Positions 50,304 to 56,944 of a stretch of 56,944 nt of DNA are shown one piece after another (within the stretch, counting starts at the first letter, position 1; every line of letters starts with the position of its first letter). The notes beneath the pieces are model-generated. The model was given only the letters and a program-made list of their open reading frames with translations, did not search any database and had not been told where the DNA came from. Position numbers and translations under genes: made by a program. The DNA is from Candidatus Saccharimonadota bacterium. GTDB taxonomy: Bacteria; Patescibacteriota; Saccharimonadia; Saccharimonadales; Saccharimonadaceae. Location of the stretch: the NCBI GenBank assembly GCA_905372275.1, contig CAJPON010000006.1, forward strand, positions 1-56,944. The letters are read 5' to 3'.

Positions 50304-50960
50304 CTGCTGAACAATTGATTGAATTTCAACGTTTATTTGCTCGGCTGTCTTGCAATAACCATTGTCATAACATTCTATGACATAAGATGAGGGCAATTCG
50401 CTAGCAATTGTACGATAGGCGGCATCAACGCGTTTCTGAAAATTACTACTACGCGATTCGAAAGTATCTGGAGTGTCTATACTTTGGCTACGCTTAGTAA
50501 TTCGTTTTTTACGTTCGCTCTCGTTGTCAAGGGTCAAAATAATAATGAAATCCGGCTTCATGTAACGTTCGTCTGTAAAAAGTTTAGTAATTGCCATAAT
50601 ATGATCCGTATTAACTCCCTCGCCATAACCTTGATAGGCTAAAGTTGAAATATAGTTACGCGCCGAAATGACAACAGCGTCGCGATTTAAGGCTGGCGCA
50701 ATTTTTTGTTGCCATAGTTCGCGGCGAGCAGCGCTAAATAGCGCTAGGTTGATTTCAGGATCGCGGGCTAGAGTGCCATTTTTGATTAGTGAGCGCAAGT
50801 AGCTAGCAATGGGCGTGGTTTTATCTGGGTCGTCGCTGCCGGGCTCCTCTACAATTATCACTTCCCGGCCTTGCTGGCGGCAGTAATCAGCTAGCAATTC
50901 AGCTTGGGTTGATTTGCCTGTACCGTCGTTACCCTCGATGACGATATAAGTACCGCTCAT
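50298..50960 (-). CDS. tmk: thymidylate kinase
   Basis: A 220-residue kinase. Walker A is GNDGTGKS (9-16), the DR-like segment appears as EEPGSDD, and a lid region ERKKRITKRSQS is visible. It phosphorylates dTMP to dTDP. It starts 17 bases after dcd ends and is co-transcribed with it. Its 3' end overlaps the convergent Rel-like gene by 6 bases. Confidence 0.92.
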   Translation of the reverse strand: MSGTYIVIEGNDGTGKSTQAELLADYCRQQGREVIIVEEPGSDDPDKTTPIASYLRSLIKNGTLARDPEINLALFSAARRELWQQKIAPALNRDAVVISARNYISTLAYQGYGEGVNTDHIMAITKLFTDERYMKPDFIIILTLDNESERKKRITKRSQSIDTPDTFESRSSNFQKRVDAAYRTIASELPSSYVIECYDNGYCKTAEQINVEIQSIVQQL

Positions 50961-50977
50961 TACACAATCTCCGGCCT

Positions 50978-51736
50978 TTACAGTAATCCTTCGCTAAGAC
51001 CAGCGACAGGTTGCGGCAATTCTACCGGCGAGGCGTAAGCTCGCGGCAATAACATCCACGGCCGCCAAGCAGCCTTAACAGCAGCAAGATCAGCGCTAAT
51101 ATTAGCTTGATAATTACCAGAAGCCTTGGCGTATTCGGTAGCCACTGGTCCGGTAGCACTAAAAACAATTTGCGCTATACGGTAGCCAACTGGTAGTACG
51201 ATGTACTCATTTTCGTTGAGATTATGAACCTCCATAGTCCAGCGGTTAATATAACCTGGATCACCCCAACCAGCGCAGTAGCAAGCCGAGATGCCGATAC
51301 GTCCAGTAGTACTACGGGCTTGCATACTAGTAGTACCTGGCGGCAGAATGCCAATAAATTCATGAGTATGAGCCAGGATTCGCTCGTTTGGCCGCAAGAC
51401 GATGACCGGATGATTGTCATTAATACCTTTGATGCTATCAATGCCAGCGACACCTTGATCAGTAATTCGGCGGCGAACTTCGCGCCACGGCTTAGCGACC
51501 TTGTGCTCGCCAAAGTAGCGCCGAACGTCAGTTTCGTCGAATGGATTAAATAACCTTTCCTTCCCCTGACCGCCAGCTCTATAAAAATAATAGCCAAGCG
51601 TTACATCAACACTGCTACCATTGATACGCGCTGGCGCTGGGTCGCAAACTATATGACCATCTGCTAGTGCTGCTGCAATTTCTCTATCGCTATAAATGCC
51701 AGTTGGCGATGATAATTCGGTCGAATCTGTTTTCAT
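50978..51736 (-). CDS. dcd: dCTP deaminase family protein
   Basis: A 252-residue protein of the dUTPase/dCTP-deaminase trimeric fold. INGSSVDVTLGYYFYR near the start, MQARSTTGRIGIS as the phosphate-binding motif, and the catalytic Glu region NRWTMEVHNLNENEY fit Dcd. It is longer than the usual 190 residues, with an N-terminal and C-terminal extension. It makes dUTP or dUMP for thymidylate synthase. A TATAAT box lies 8 bases before the ATG. Confidence 0.88.
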   Translation of the reverse strand: MKTDSTELSSPTGIYSDREIAAALADGHIVCDPAPARINGSSVDVTLGYYFYRAGGQGKERLFNPFDETDVRRYFGEHKVAKPWREVRRRITDQGVAGIDSIKGINDNHPVIVLRPNERILAHTHEFIGILPPGTTSMQARSTTGRIGISACYCAGWGDPGYINRWTMEVHNLNENEYIVLPVGYRIAQIVFSATGPVATEYAKASGNYQANISADLAAVKAAWRPWMLLPRAYASPVELPQPVAGLSEGLL

Positions 51737-51744
51737 GTCTTTTC

Positions 51745-51750
51745 ATTATA
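51745..51750 (-). promoter_or_regulatory. -10 box of dcd-tmk
   Basis: TATAAT on the minus strand, 8 bases before the ATG at 51736; a possible TTGTGT -35 lies 18 bases upstream. Confidence 0.55.
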
Positions 51751-51785
51751 CATTCACCGCTACCGCTTACACAACTAGCCTGTGA

Positions 51786-51791
51786 TATGAT
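51786..51791 (+). promoter_or_regulatory. -10 box of the DHFR gene
   Basis: TATGAT, 7 bases before the ATG at 51799. It lies back-to-back with the dcd promoter, so both divergent messages would be leaderless. Confidence 0.5.
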
Positions 51792-51798
51792 TAAGTTG

Positions 51799-52296
51799 AT
51801 GGGACGCGATCAGAAAAAACAGTGCAGCATAGTAGTCGCCTACGATCGCCGGCGCGGTATTGGCATTGACAACAAACTGCCGTGGGGGCGCAGTTTGCCA
51901 GCAGATTTGCAGCATTTTCGCCAATTAACCACTGGCGGTACAGTAATTATGGGCCGCAAAACTTATGAATCTATTGGCCGTCCGCTACCAAATCGCCAGA
52001 ATATCGTATTAACTCATTCCAAGCTGGATGGTATCGCTACAGCTAGCTCGTTAGAAAATGCTTTGCAAATGGCAAGCAAAGATAAGATATACATCATTGG
52101 CGGCGCAACCGTTTACGCGGCCGCACTCAAATCAAATGTGGTAAGTAGAATATACGCTACAGAAGTCGACGCAGAACTTCCAGCGGATACATTTTTCCCC
52201 GAGCTTGACGATACTTGGTGTAAAACATCAGAAGAATCACATGCTGCTGATAATGCTAACACTTATCCTTATATATTTGCGATATATGAAAAGTAG
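51799..52296 (+). CDS. folA: dihydrofolate reductase
   Basis: A 165-residue DHFR of normal length. SIVVAYDRRRGIGIDNKLPW carries the Trp of the active loop, PADLQHFRQLT the folate-binding Asp, and VIMGRKTYESIGRPLP the NADPH motif; IYIIGGATVYAAAL follows. It recycles the dihydrofolate made by ThyA. The ATG at 51799 is fixed by the -10 box 7 bases upstream; earlier in-frame ATGs lie in non-coding-like sequence. Confidence 0.95.
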   Translation: MGRDQKKQCSIVVAYDRRRGIGIDNKLPWGRSLPADLQHFRQLTTGGTVIMGRKTYESIGRPLPNRQNIVLTHSKLDGIATASSLENALQMASKDKIYIIGGATVYAAALKSNVVSRIYATEVDAELPADTFFPELDDTWCKTSEESHAADNANTYPYIFAIYEK

Positions 52297-52315
52297 TCTT
52301 GCCACGCAACAATAT

Positions 52316-53134
52316 TTAGACTGAAATTGGCGCTTTGATGGCCGGCCATGGATCGTAGTTTTTTAACTTGAAATCATCAAGATCATAATCATCGATTGAT
52401 GGCTTTGGCGTGATATCGAAAGTTGGTAACGGGCGCGGTTGGCGTGTCAACTGAAGTTTTGCTTGCTCGAGATGATTCAAATACAAGTGAACATCGCCGC
52501 CCATCCAAACAAATTCACGCGGCCGCATGTCAACCTGCTGTGCAATTATCATAGTCAATAATGCATAGCTAGCAATATTGAATGGGACGCCCAGAAATGT
52601 ATCGCACGACCGCTGATCAAGCCGGCACGATAACCAGCGCCGCTGATCAGAGTCATTGGAATCAGCGGGTGTGGTATAGAATTGAAATAACATATGGCAT
52701 GGCGGCAAAGCCATATTCCCTACTTCGGCAGGATTCCAAGCGGTAACTATTAGCCGCCGCGAGTCTGGGTTGAAGCGCAACTGATTAATGACGTTAGCAA
52801 TCTGGTCGATATGTTCACCATTAGGCGCTGGCCATGCCCGCCACTGCGCACCGTAAACCGGACCAAGATCACCATTCTCGTTAGCCCATTCGTCCCAGAT
52901 ATGAATTCCGCGTTCTTGCAGCCAGTGCACGTTGGTATCGCCACGCAAAAACCAAATCAACTCGCCGAAGATACCTTTGGTAAAGAGCTTTTTGGTGGTA
53001 AGTAGTGGAAAGCCTTCGCGCAAATCAAAACGCATCATATGCCCGAAGATGCTGAGCGTACCAGTACCTGTCCGGTCGCGCTTTTCGACGCCTTCTGCTA
53101 GAATGCGGTCAAGTAAATCAAGATATTGTCTCAT
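52316..53134 (-). CDS. thyA: thymidylate synthase
   Basis: A 272-residue ThyA. The nucleophile is Cys 146 in ALPPCHMLFQFY; dUMP-binding segments RSCDTFLGVPFNIASYALL and RDRTGTGTLSIFG are intact. It methylates dUMP with methylene-tetrahydrofolate. GGAGGG gives a leadered start. It is convergent with folA (19 bases between stops), completing the dTMP cluster with tmk and dcd. Confidence 0.97.
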   Translation of the reverse strand: MRQYLDLLDRILAEGVEKRDRTGTGTLSIFGHMMRFDLREGFPLLTTKKLFTKGIFGELIWFLRGDTNVHWLQERGIHIWDEWANENGDLGPVYGAQWRAWPAPNGEHIDQIANVINQLRFNPDSRRLIVTAWNPAEVGNMALPPCHMLFQFYTTPADSNDSDQRRWLSCRLDQRSCDTFLGVPFNIASYALLTMIIAQQVDMRPREFVWMGGDVHLYLNHLEQAKLQLTRQPRPLPTFDITPKPSIDDYDLDDFKLKNYDPWPAIKAPISV

Positions 53135-53149
53135 TCCTACCCTCCTTCT

Positions 53150-53180
53150 AAAAATAGAGCGAGATGCTAGGTCTCGCTCT
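53150..53180 (-). terminator. terminator of rplA
   Basis: Minus strand AGAGCGAGA (53180-53172), 7-base loop, TCTCGCTCT (53164-53156), then a T-rich tract to 53150. It separates rplA from thyA. Confidence 0.85.
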
Positions 53181-53194
53181 AAAATTATATGGGT

Positions 53195-54166
53195 TTATTT
53201 TGCTTGATAATCAACTTTGATACCGGGGCCCATCGTAGTGGCGACGGCAACCGATTTAATGTAAACACCCTTAATAGAGGACGGTTTCTGTGCCTGCAAG
53301 CTAGCAAAGAAAGTATTGGCGTTTTCAAGCAATTTTTCAGCGCCGAAGCTAACCTTACCAATACCGAGGTGAATAGCAGCCTGCTTATCAACGCGATATT
53401 CTACCTTGCCAGCTTTGGCTTCTTCAGTAGCTTTGGCGACGTCGGTCGAGACAGTACCGCTCTTCGGGTTCGGCATCAAGCCTTTCGGGCCGAGCAAACG
53501 AGCGTACTTACCGAGTTTTGGCATGTAAGCCGGCGTAGCGATTAAGACGTCAAAATCAAGCGTGCCCTTGTCAAGAAGTTTGACAATAGCCTCATCGCCA
53601 GCAATATCAGCACCAGCTTTTTTGGCTTTGTCAGCATCAGTGTCAGCTGCGAAAACGGCTACTCGGACAGTCTTGCCGGTACCGTGAGGCAGGACTACAG
53701 TCGAACGAATATTTTGGTCGGCTTGACGCGGATCGACGCCTAAACGAACGTGAACTTCAACGCTAGCGTCAAATTTGCTCGGATTGGTTTCGGTAGCAAG
53801 TTTGATAGCATCGGCGAGCGTGTAAGCTTTGTCTTTTTCAACTTTTTCGGCAGCCTGGCGGTAAGCTTTGCCGCGGCGTTCAATCAACGGACGAACCTTT
53901 GGCGCTGGACCTTTTTTGACAGCCGCTTCAGCGTCGCCCTGCGGCGTAGTGTCGCCAGCTTCTTTGCGAGCTTCTTTTTCAGCTTTGGCTTCAGCCTCTT
54001 CGATAGCTTTGGCGCTGCGCTTACCGGCTTTGGCAACTGTCGCTTCACGGACTGAGTGCTTTTCAGCGGCAGCAATGGCCGTTTCAATCTCGGCTATAGT
54101 ATTTTTTTCGCTGACGTCAAGCTTGAGCTCGGCAGCTTTTTCTAATAATTCGGCTTTTTTAGCCAT
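53195..54166 (-). CDS. rplA: 50S ribosomal protein L1 with long N-terminal extension
   Basis: A 323-residue protein. The L1 core occupies about residues 95-323 (KAYTLADAIKLATETNPSKF, then GKTVRVAVFA and LGPKGLMPNPKSGTV). The extra N-terminal 95 residues begin KKAELLEKAAELKLDVSEKN, resembling a HeH/SAP-type nucleic-acid-binding helix pair, followed by a highly charged Ala/Glu/Lys linker. L1 shapes the ribosomal E-site stalk and often represses its own mRNA. The ribosome binding site is AAAGGA. Confidence 0.95.
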   Translation of the reverse strand: MAKKAELLEKAAELKLDVSEKNTIAEIETAIAAAEKHSVREATVAKAGKRSAKAIEEAEAKAEKEARKEAGDTTPQGDAEAAVKKGPAPKVRPLIERRGKAYRQAAEKVEKDKAYTLADAIKLATETNPSKFDASVEVHVRLGVDPRQADQNIRSTVVLPHGTGKTVRVAVFAADTDADKAKKAGADIAGDEAIVKLLDKGTLDFDVLIATPAYMPKLGKYARLLGPKGLMPNPKSGTVSTDVAKATEEAKAGKVEYRVDKQAAIHLGIGKVSFGAEKLLENANTFFASLQAQKPSSIKGVYIKSVAVATTMGPGIKVDYQAK

Positions 54167-54237
54167 CAGATATTTAATCCTTTCTGTGGTACAAGCGACT
54201 TGACGTCTCCCAACATTGATTTAATAAAACGTCTACG

Positions 54238-54266
54238 ATTATACCAAAAAATAACTAGAAAGTCCA
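54238..54266 (-). promoter_or_regulatory. promoter of rplA
   Basis: TGGACT (54266-54261), 17-base spacer, TATAAT (54243-54238), minus strand. The leader (about 65 bases) can form a GACG/CGTC hairpin that might be the L1 autoregulation site. Confidence 0.6.
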
Positions 54267-54309
54267 CCTAATTTTCCAGAGGTAGTGTAGCATTACCACT
54301 ATAAAATTA

Positions 54310-54338
54310 TTGACCAAAATACTACGTTTTGCTATGAT
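54310..54338 (+). promoter_or_regulatory. promoter of the LysM-CHAP gene
   Basis: TTGACC (54310-54315), 17-base spacer, TATGAT (54333-54338). Confidence 0.75.
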
Positions 54339-54345
54339 TGGTCTC

Positions 54346-54450
54346 ATGTCCTGTGAAAATTACGATTAAACTAATAATAAGCCAGGACATAAATCCACGA
54401 GTATTTGAAGTTTAGCCTATCCGTGGGGGTATTTAACCAAGGAGACAATT
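54346..54450 (+). promoter_or_regulatory. structured leader of the LysM-CHAP gene
   Basis: Starting at the predicted first base, ATGTCCTG (54346-54353) pairs perfectly with CAGGACAT (54383-54390) around an AT-rich loop. A second stem, CCACG (54395-54399) with CGTGG (54422-54426), lies close to the AGGAG ribosome binding site. No known riboswitch class is recognised; it lacks the ydaO (c-di-AMP) consensus. Confidence 0.5.
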
Positions 54451-55329
54451 ATGCGTTTATACGGGGTCTTGACGACACTCGGCGCCGCTGGTGCAATATG
54501 CTTAATAGCAACACACCCAGCCTATGCCGAAACGAGTACGGGCCGCTCGCTACTACTCGCACAGCAAAATAAAAATAAATTAACAATCGCAAGGAGAACA
54601 CCGCTGCTAGCTACCCAAAACAAGAAAGCCTTGCTAGCAAAAGCGGACGAAAAGCAAACCAGCGAAGTTGATGACGATAAAACCAAAAAACCAGCGTCTA
54701 CGCCAAAGGGCAAATCTGACGAAGCAAAGCCAACTGAACAGCCAGTATACGTGGTAATAGCCGCAGGCGACAGTTTGGCGTCAATTGCCGAAAAATACAA
54801 CACAACTTGGACACGTATTTTCGACGCCAACGAATCGCTTAGCAATCCAAATGCTATTGATATAGGGCAGAAGCTGCGAATTCCTAGCGCAGAAGAAACC
54901 TTACCAGACCGTTCATCAGCGGTCGTCGCAGCACAGCAAGCAGCCGTCAGTTCTAACACAGCGGCGCCATCAGCTCGGACCTCTACAGTTACTACGCGAT
55001 CGTATAGCTCAAAGCCGATTAATTCATCAAGCTACTACGTCGGCAACGGCATGTGGTGTACCGATTACGTTCACAGCCGCCGCCCAGACGTCGCTGTATA
55101 CGGCAATGCTGGTTATGGTTGGATTTCCAGCGCTCAAGCTGCCGGTAAATCAACTGGTAGCGCCCCGCGCGCTGGAGCTGTCGCGGTGACAAACGGCCAT
55201 GTTGCTTACGTCGAGTCAGTTAATAGCGATGGCAGCTATACTGTTTCAGAAATGGGTTGGAATTACCGCGCTGGCAATTACAACAAACGTACAGTAAGAC
55301 CAGGTACATTCGGACAATTTATCTACTAA
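54451..55329 (+). CDS. secreted LysM-CHAP cell-wall hydrolase
   Basis: A 292-residue protein: signal peptide (1-26, ending AYA), a low-complexity Lys/Gln/Thr region, a LysM domain (about 99-144, VVIAAGDSLASIAEKYNTTW), a Ser/Thr/Ala linker and a C-terminal CHAP domain. The catalytic Cys is 203 in MWCTDYV and the His is 250 in NGHVAYVE. It would bind and cleave peptidoglycan outside the cell, for division or for contact with a host bacterium. Confidence 0.92.
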   Translation: MRLYGVLTTLGAAGAICLIATHPAYAETSTGRSLLLAQQNKNKLTIARRTPLLATQNKKALLAKADEKQTSEVDDDKTKKPASTPKGKSDEAKPTEQPVYVVIAAGDSLASIAEKYNTTWTRIFDANESLSNPNAIDIGQKLRIPSAEETLPDRSSAVVAAQQAAVSSNTAAPSARTSTVTTRSYSSKPINSSSYYVGNGMWCTDYVHSRRPDVAVYGNAGYGWISSAQAAGKSTGSAPRAGAVAVTNGHVAYVESVNSDGSYTVSEMGWNYRAGNYNKRTVRPGTFGQFIY

Positions 55330-55345
55330 ATAACTAGTGGAATTA

Positions 55346-55380
55346 GAAAAAACCGCTACAACTACGCTAGCGGTTTTTTA
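55346..55380. terminator. bidirectional terminator
   Basis: Stem AACCGCTA (55351-55358) and TAGCGGTT (55368-55375), flanked by A-run and T-run, serving the LysM-CHAP gene on the plus strand and the DHH gene on the minus strand. Confidence 0.85.
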
Positions 55381-55397
55381 ATTTAGATATAGACAAA

Positions 55398-56372
55398 TTA
55401 CCCGCGCAAAGACTTATCCGCAGCCTCAACTAGTTCGCGCACAATCACTGCATAATCGTCATACACGCGAAAACCTGCAGCATAAGCGTGCCCGCCGCCA
55501 CCGAAATATCCAGCTATCTGCTCTGACACTGGCATATTACTGCGTAATTTCCCAGTTAATTTGCCGTCAGGGTAAGTTTTGATAGCGCAAGCCACTTCAA
55601 CCCCCTCAACTAAACGCATTTCGTCAAGCACTAGAACGCTCGGATTATACTGATCGCTATATTTCTGGATTTCTTCCCACGGGATATGAATTATAGCTAA
55701 TTTACCATCGAGCAAATATTCGATACGTTCAATTAAGCGGCCTTTATATGCCAAAATCTCTGGCGACTTTTTCATAAATTCGCGGCGTCGTTCTTCAATA
55801 GCTGAGTTGCTAGCACCGAGCGCAGTTAATTCGCCAGCGACACGAAACGAGTCGGCTGTGGTATTTTGTGTTGTTAAGCCTAGACTATCGCTCATAATAG
55901 CAATTAGCATATTTTCTGCAGCTTGTGGATTAATTACCCAGCCAGCAGTATGCGCTAGATTGTAAATCAGTTCGCCAGCTGCAACTACCGGCTGGTTGAC
56001 ATGAGTAGCATCAAAAGTCAGCGTCGAATCAGTTGCGTGATGATCCAACACTATAACGGGACGCGTCTCAAGAAAATGACGCACACCTGGCATACTTAAG
56101 CTTTTACTGATTAATAGTTCAGCATTAGTATCAACGATAATTGCTAAGTCAGCATTCGTGTCAAAATCGCTAGTTATTCGATCCCAACCGTGAATGTAAC
56201 GTAAGTATTTCGGGGTATCAACTGGACAGTGCAGCTGAACATTTTTGCCGAGGTCACTCAAAATTTCTTCCAAGGCTAGGCTGCTGCCAATACTGTCACC
56301 GTCAGGATTTTCCGCTTGGACTACAACAATTTTCTGCGCGTTATTGATAGCGTCAATGGCTTTGTCAAACAT
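55398..56372 (-). CDS. DHH/DHHA1 phosphoesterase (NrnA-like)
   Basis: A 324-residue protein. The DHH motif is in VLDHHATD, an earlier metal motif in IIVDTNAE, and the DHHA1 domain ends GGGGHAYAAGFRV. Relatives degrade nano-RNA, pAp or cyclic dinucleotides. The first motif reads AENPDGDSIGSS (20-31), so the His that usually starts it is replaced by Ala. The ATG at 56372 lies 8 bases after a TATACT box; a GTG just before it is also possible. Confidence 0.88.
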   Translation of the reverse strand: MFDKAIDAINNAQKIVVVQAENPDGDSIGSSLALEEILSDLGKNVQLHCPVDTPKYLRYIHGWDRITSDFDTNADLAIIVDTNAELLISKSLSMPGVRHFLETRPVIVLDHHATDSTLTFDATHVNQPVVAAGELIYNLAHTAGWVINPQAAENMLIAIMSDSLGLTTQNTTADSFRVAGELTALGASNSAIEERRREFMKKSPEILAYKGRLIERIEYLLDGKLAIIHIPWEEIQKYSDQYNPSVLVLDEMRLVEGVEVACAIKTYPDGKLTGKLRSNMPVSEQIAGYFGGGGHAYAAGFRVYDDYAVIVRELVEAADKSLRG

Positions 56373-56380
56373 CACCTAAT

Positions 56381-56386
56381 AGTATA
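56381..56386 (-). promoter_or_regulatory. -10 box of the DHH phosphoesterase gene
   Basis: TATACT on the minus strand, 8 bases before the ATG at 56372; leaderless arrangement. Confidence 0.5.
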
Positions 56387-56448
56387 GCAGCAATTAGCTA
56401 GCCTTGCATTCGAATTAGCCAGATAAACTCTGCATAGAAAGAGTAACT

Positions 56449-56944
56449 TTACGGCTTCTTATCAAGAATGATTAAGTGTTCAATATGTGGCGTACGCGGG
56501 AAAAAATTATAGCCGCGATGCCAGGCGATTTGGTAGCTTTGCTGGAGTAAGGCGACGTCGCGGGCTTGGGTGACGGGATTGCAGCTGAGATAGAGGATGC
56601 GTGGCGGCAGCTGTTGCAACAATGTTGCAATAACGTCGGGATGCAAGCCGGCGCGCGGTGGATCAACGATGACTATTTCCTTGCCTGTAATGTAGTCGAG
56701 AGCTTGTTCGCTGGGAGCGAGGACGGCGCGGGCGTCGGTGCGGTCAAGTTCGGTGATATTGCGCTGCATTTCGCGGACAGCATCGGTGTTGATTTCCACC
56801 AGCGTGACGTTGCCGCCGCCAATGGTCAGGCCGATGGTGCCGACGCCGGCGTAAAAATCGAGAATTGGCTGGTCGGCAGCAAGCGGCACCTCAGAAAAAA
56901 TCTGGGCAACTTTATGTGGGTCCCGGATTATTTTCTGATGGTGC
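56449..56944 (-). CDS. RNA 5-methyluridine methyltransferase (TrmA/RlmD family), C-terminal part
   Basis: The frame is open to the right edge of the window, so only the C-terminal 164 residues or so are seen. The SAM-binding segment ILDFYAGVGTIGL, VIVDPPRAGLHPDV and the catalytic Cys in ILYLSCNPVTQARD identify the TrmA/RlmC/RlmD family, which methylates a uridine in rRNA or tRNA. The exact target cannot be told from this half. A GTG within the visible frame (56889) is probably not the true start. Confidence 0.88.
   Translation of the reverse strand, partial: HHQKIIRDPHKVAQIFSEVPLAADQPILDFYAGVGTIGLTIGGGNVTLVEINTDAVREMQRNITELDRTDARAVLAPSEQALDYITGKEIVIVDPPRAGLHPDVIATLLQQLPPRILYLSCNPVTQARDVALLQQSYQIAWHRGYNFFPRTPHIEHLIILDKKP

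Noticed and set aside
54346..54450. ydaO c-di-AMP riboswitch upstream of the cell-wall hydrolase
   Set aside because: The conserved ydaO core segments are not found and the leader is much shorter.

Overview
The window looks like chromosome from a Candidatus Saccharibacteria (TM7) or closely related CPR bacterium. This is inferred from gene content and style: compact single-gene transcription units, many leaderless-looking promoters, a CPR-type conserved protein at 46617-47132, an N-terminally extended ribosomal protein L1, and no amino-acid or cofactor biosynthesis. TGA is used as an ordinary stop (for example 1068, 6713 and 9300), which argues against the UGA-recoding CPR lineages.

Layout. 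0-2.3 kb: a stomatin-like SPFH protein, a DUF4342 protein and an alpha/beta hydrolase. 2.4-8.5 kb: one long operon with a phosphoribosyltransferase-like gene, a MoxR AAA ATPase, a DUF58 protein, two von Willebrand A membrane proteins and a TPR membrane protein (a Bat/Moxr-type envelope assembly system). 8.6-14.2 kb: an accessory island bounded by two tRNA-Gly genes. It carries a Panacea-domain toxin-antitoxin pair, an HNH protein behind a long structured leader, a small zinc-ribbon protein, a GANTC-type (HinfI/CcrM-like) restriction-modification pair behind a switch-like leader RNA, and a CAP-domain protein. 14.3-22.5 kb: MFS transporter, TypA, a GH13 glucosidase, Gln/Pro-rich membrane proteins, RarA and a DUF2798 protein. 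22.6-26.2 kb: a decaying stretch with a metallopeptidase gene and an ABC exporter gene, each cut by one in-frame stop codon, separated by three tRNA genes, tandem tRNA-Ala-derived repeats and a candidate small RNA. 26.2-31 kb: a nucleotide/kinase-like operon with LigA. 31-41 kb: tRNAs, a solute-binding protein, SecG, UvrC, hydrolases, an M20 peptidase, and a tiny membrane protein between two structured RNA elements. 40.5-47 kb: RecR, YbaB, a GT39-like protein, DnaB, DnaX and a DUF2797 protein. 47.3-50.3 kb: rplJ-rplL with an L10 leader, divergent from a RelA/SpoT-like gene with an attenuator. 50.3-53.1 kb: a thymidylate cluster (tmk, dcd, dfrA, thyA). 53.2-56.9 kb: rplA, a LysM-CHAP secreted hydrolase, a DHH phosphoesterase and the C-terminal part of an RNA uracil methyltransferase cut by the window edge.

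The points most worth a second look are: (1) the leader RNA in front of the GANTC R-M operon, where one 8-nt segment can pair with an aptamer-like stem, with a terminator arm, or with the sequence right at the methyltransferase start codon; (2) parallel loss of the four-cysteine zinc modules from DnaX, RecR and LigA; (3) tandem tRNA-Ala-derived repeats carrying a 17-nt perfect antisense to the tRNA; (4) several other structured leaders and attenuators (HNH, DUF2798, Rel-like, L10, LysM-CHAP, tiny membrane protein); and (5) many genes with a -10 box exactly 7-8 nt before the start codon, implying leaderless mRNAs.
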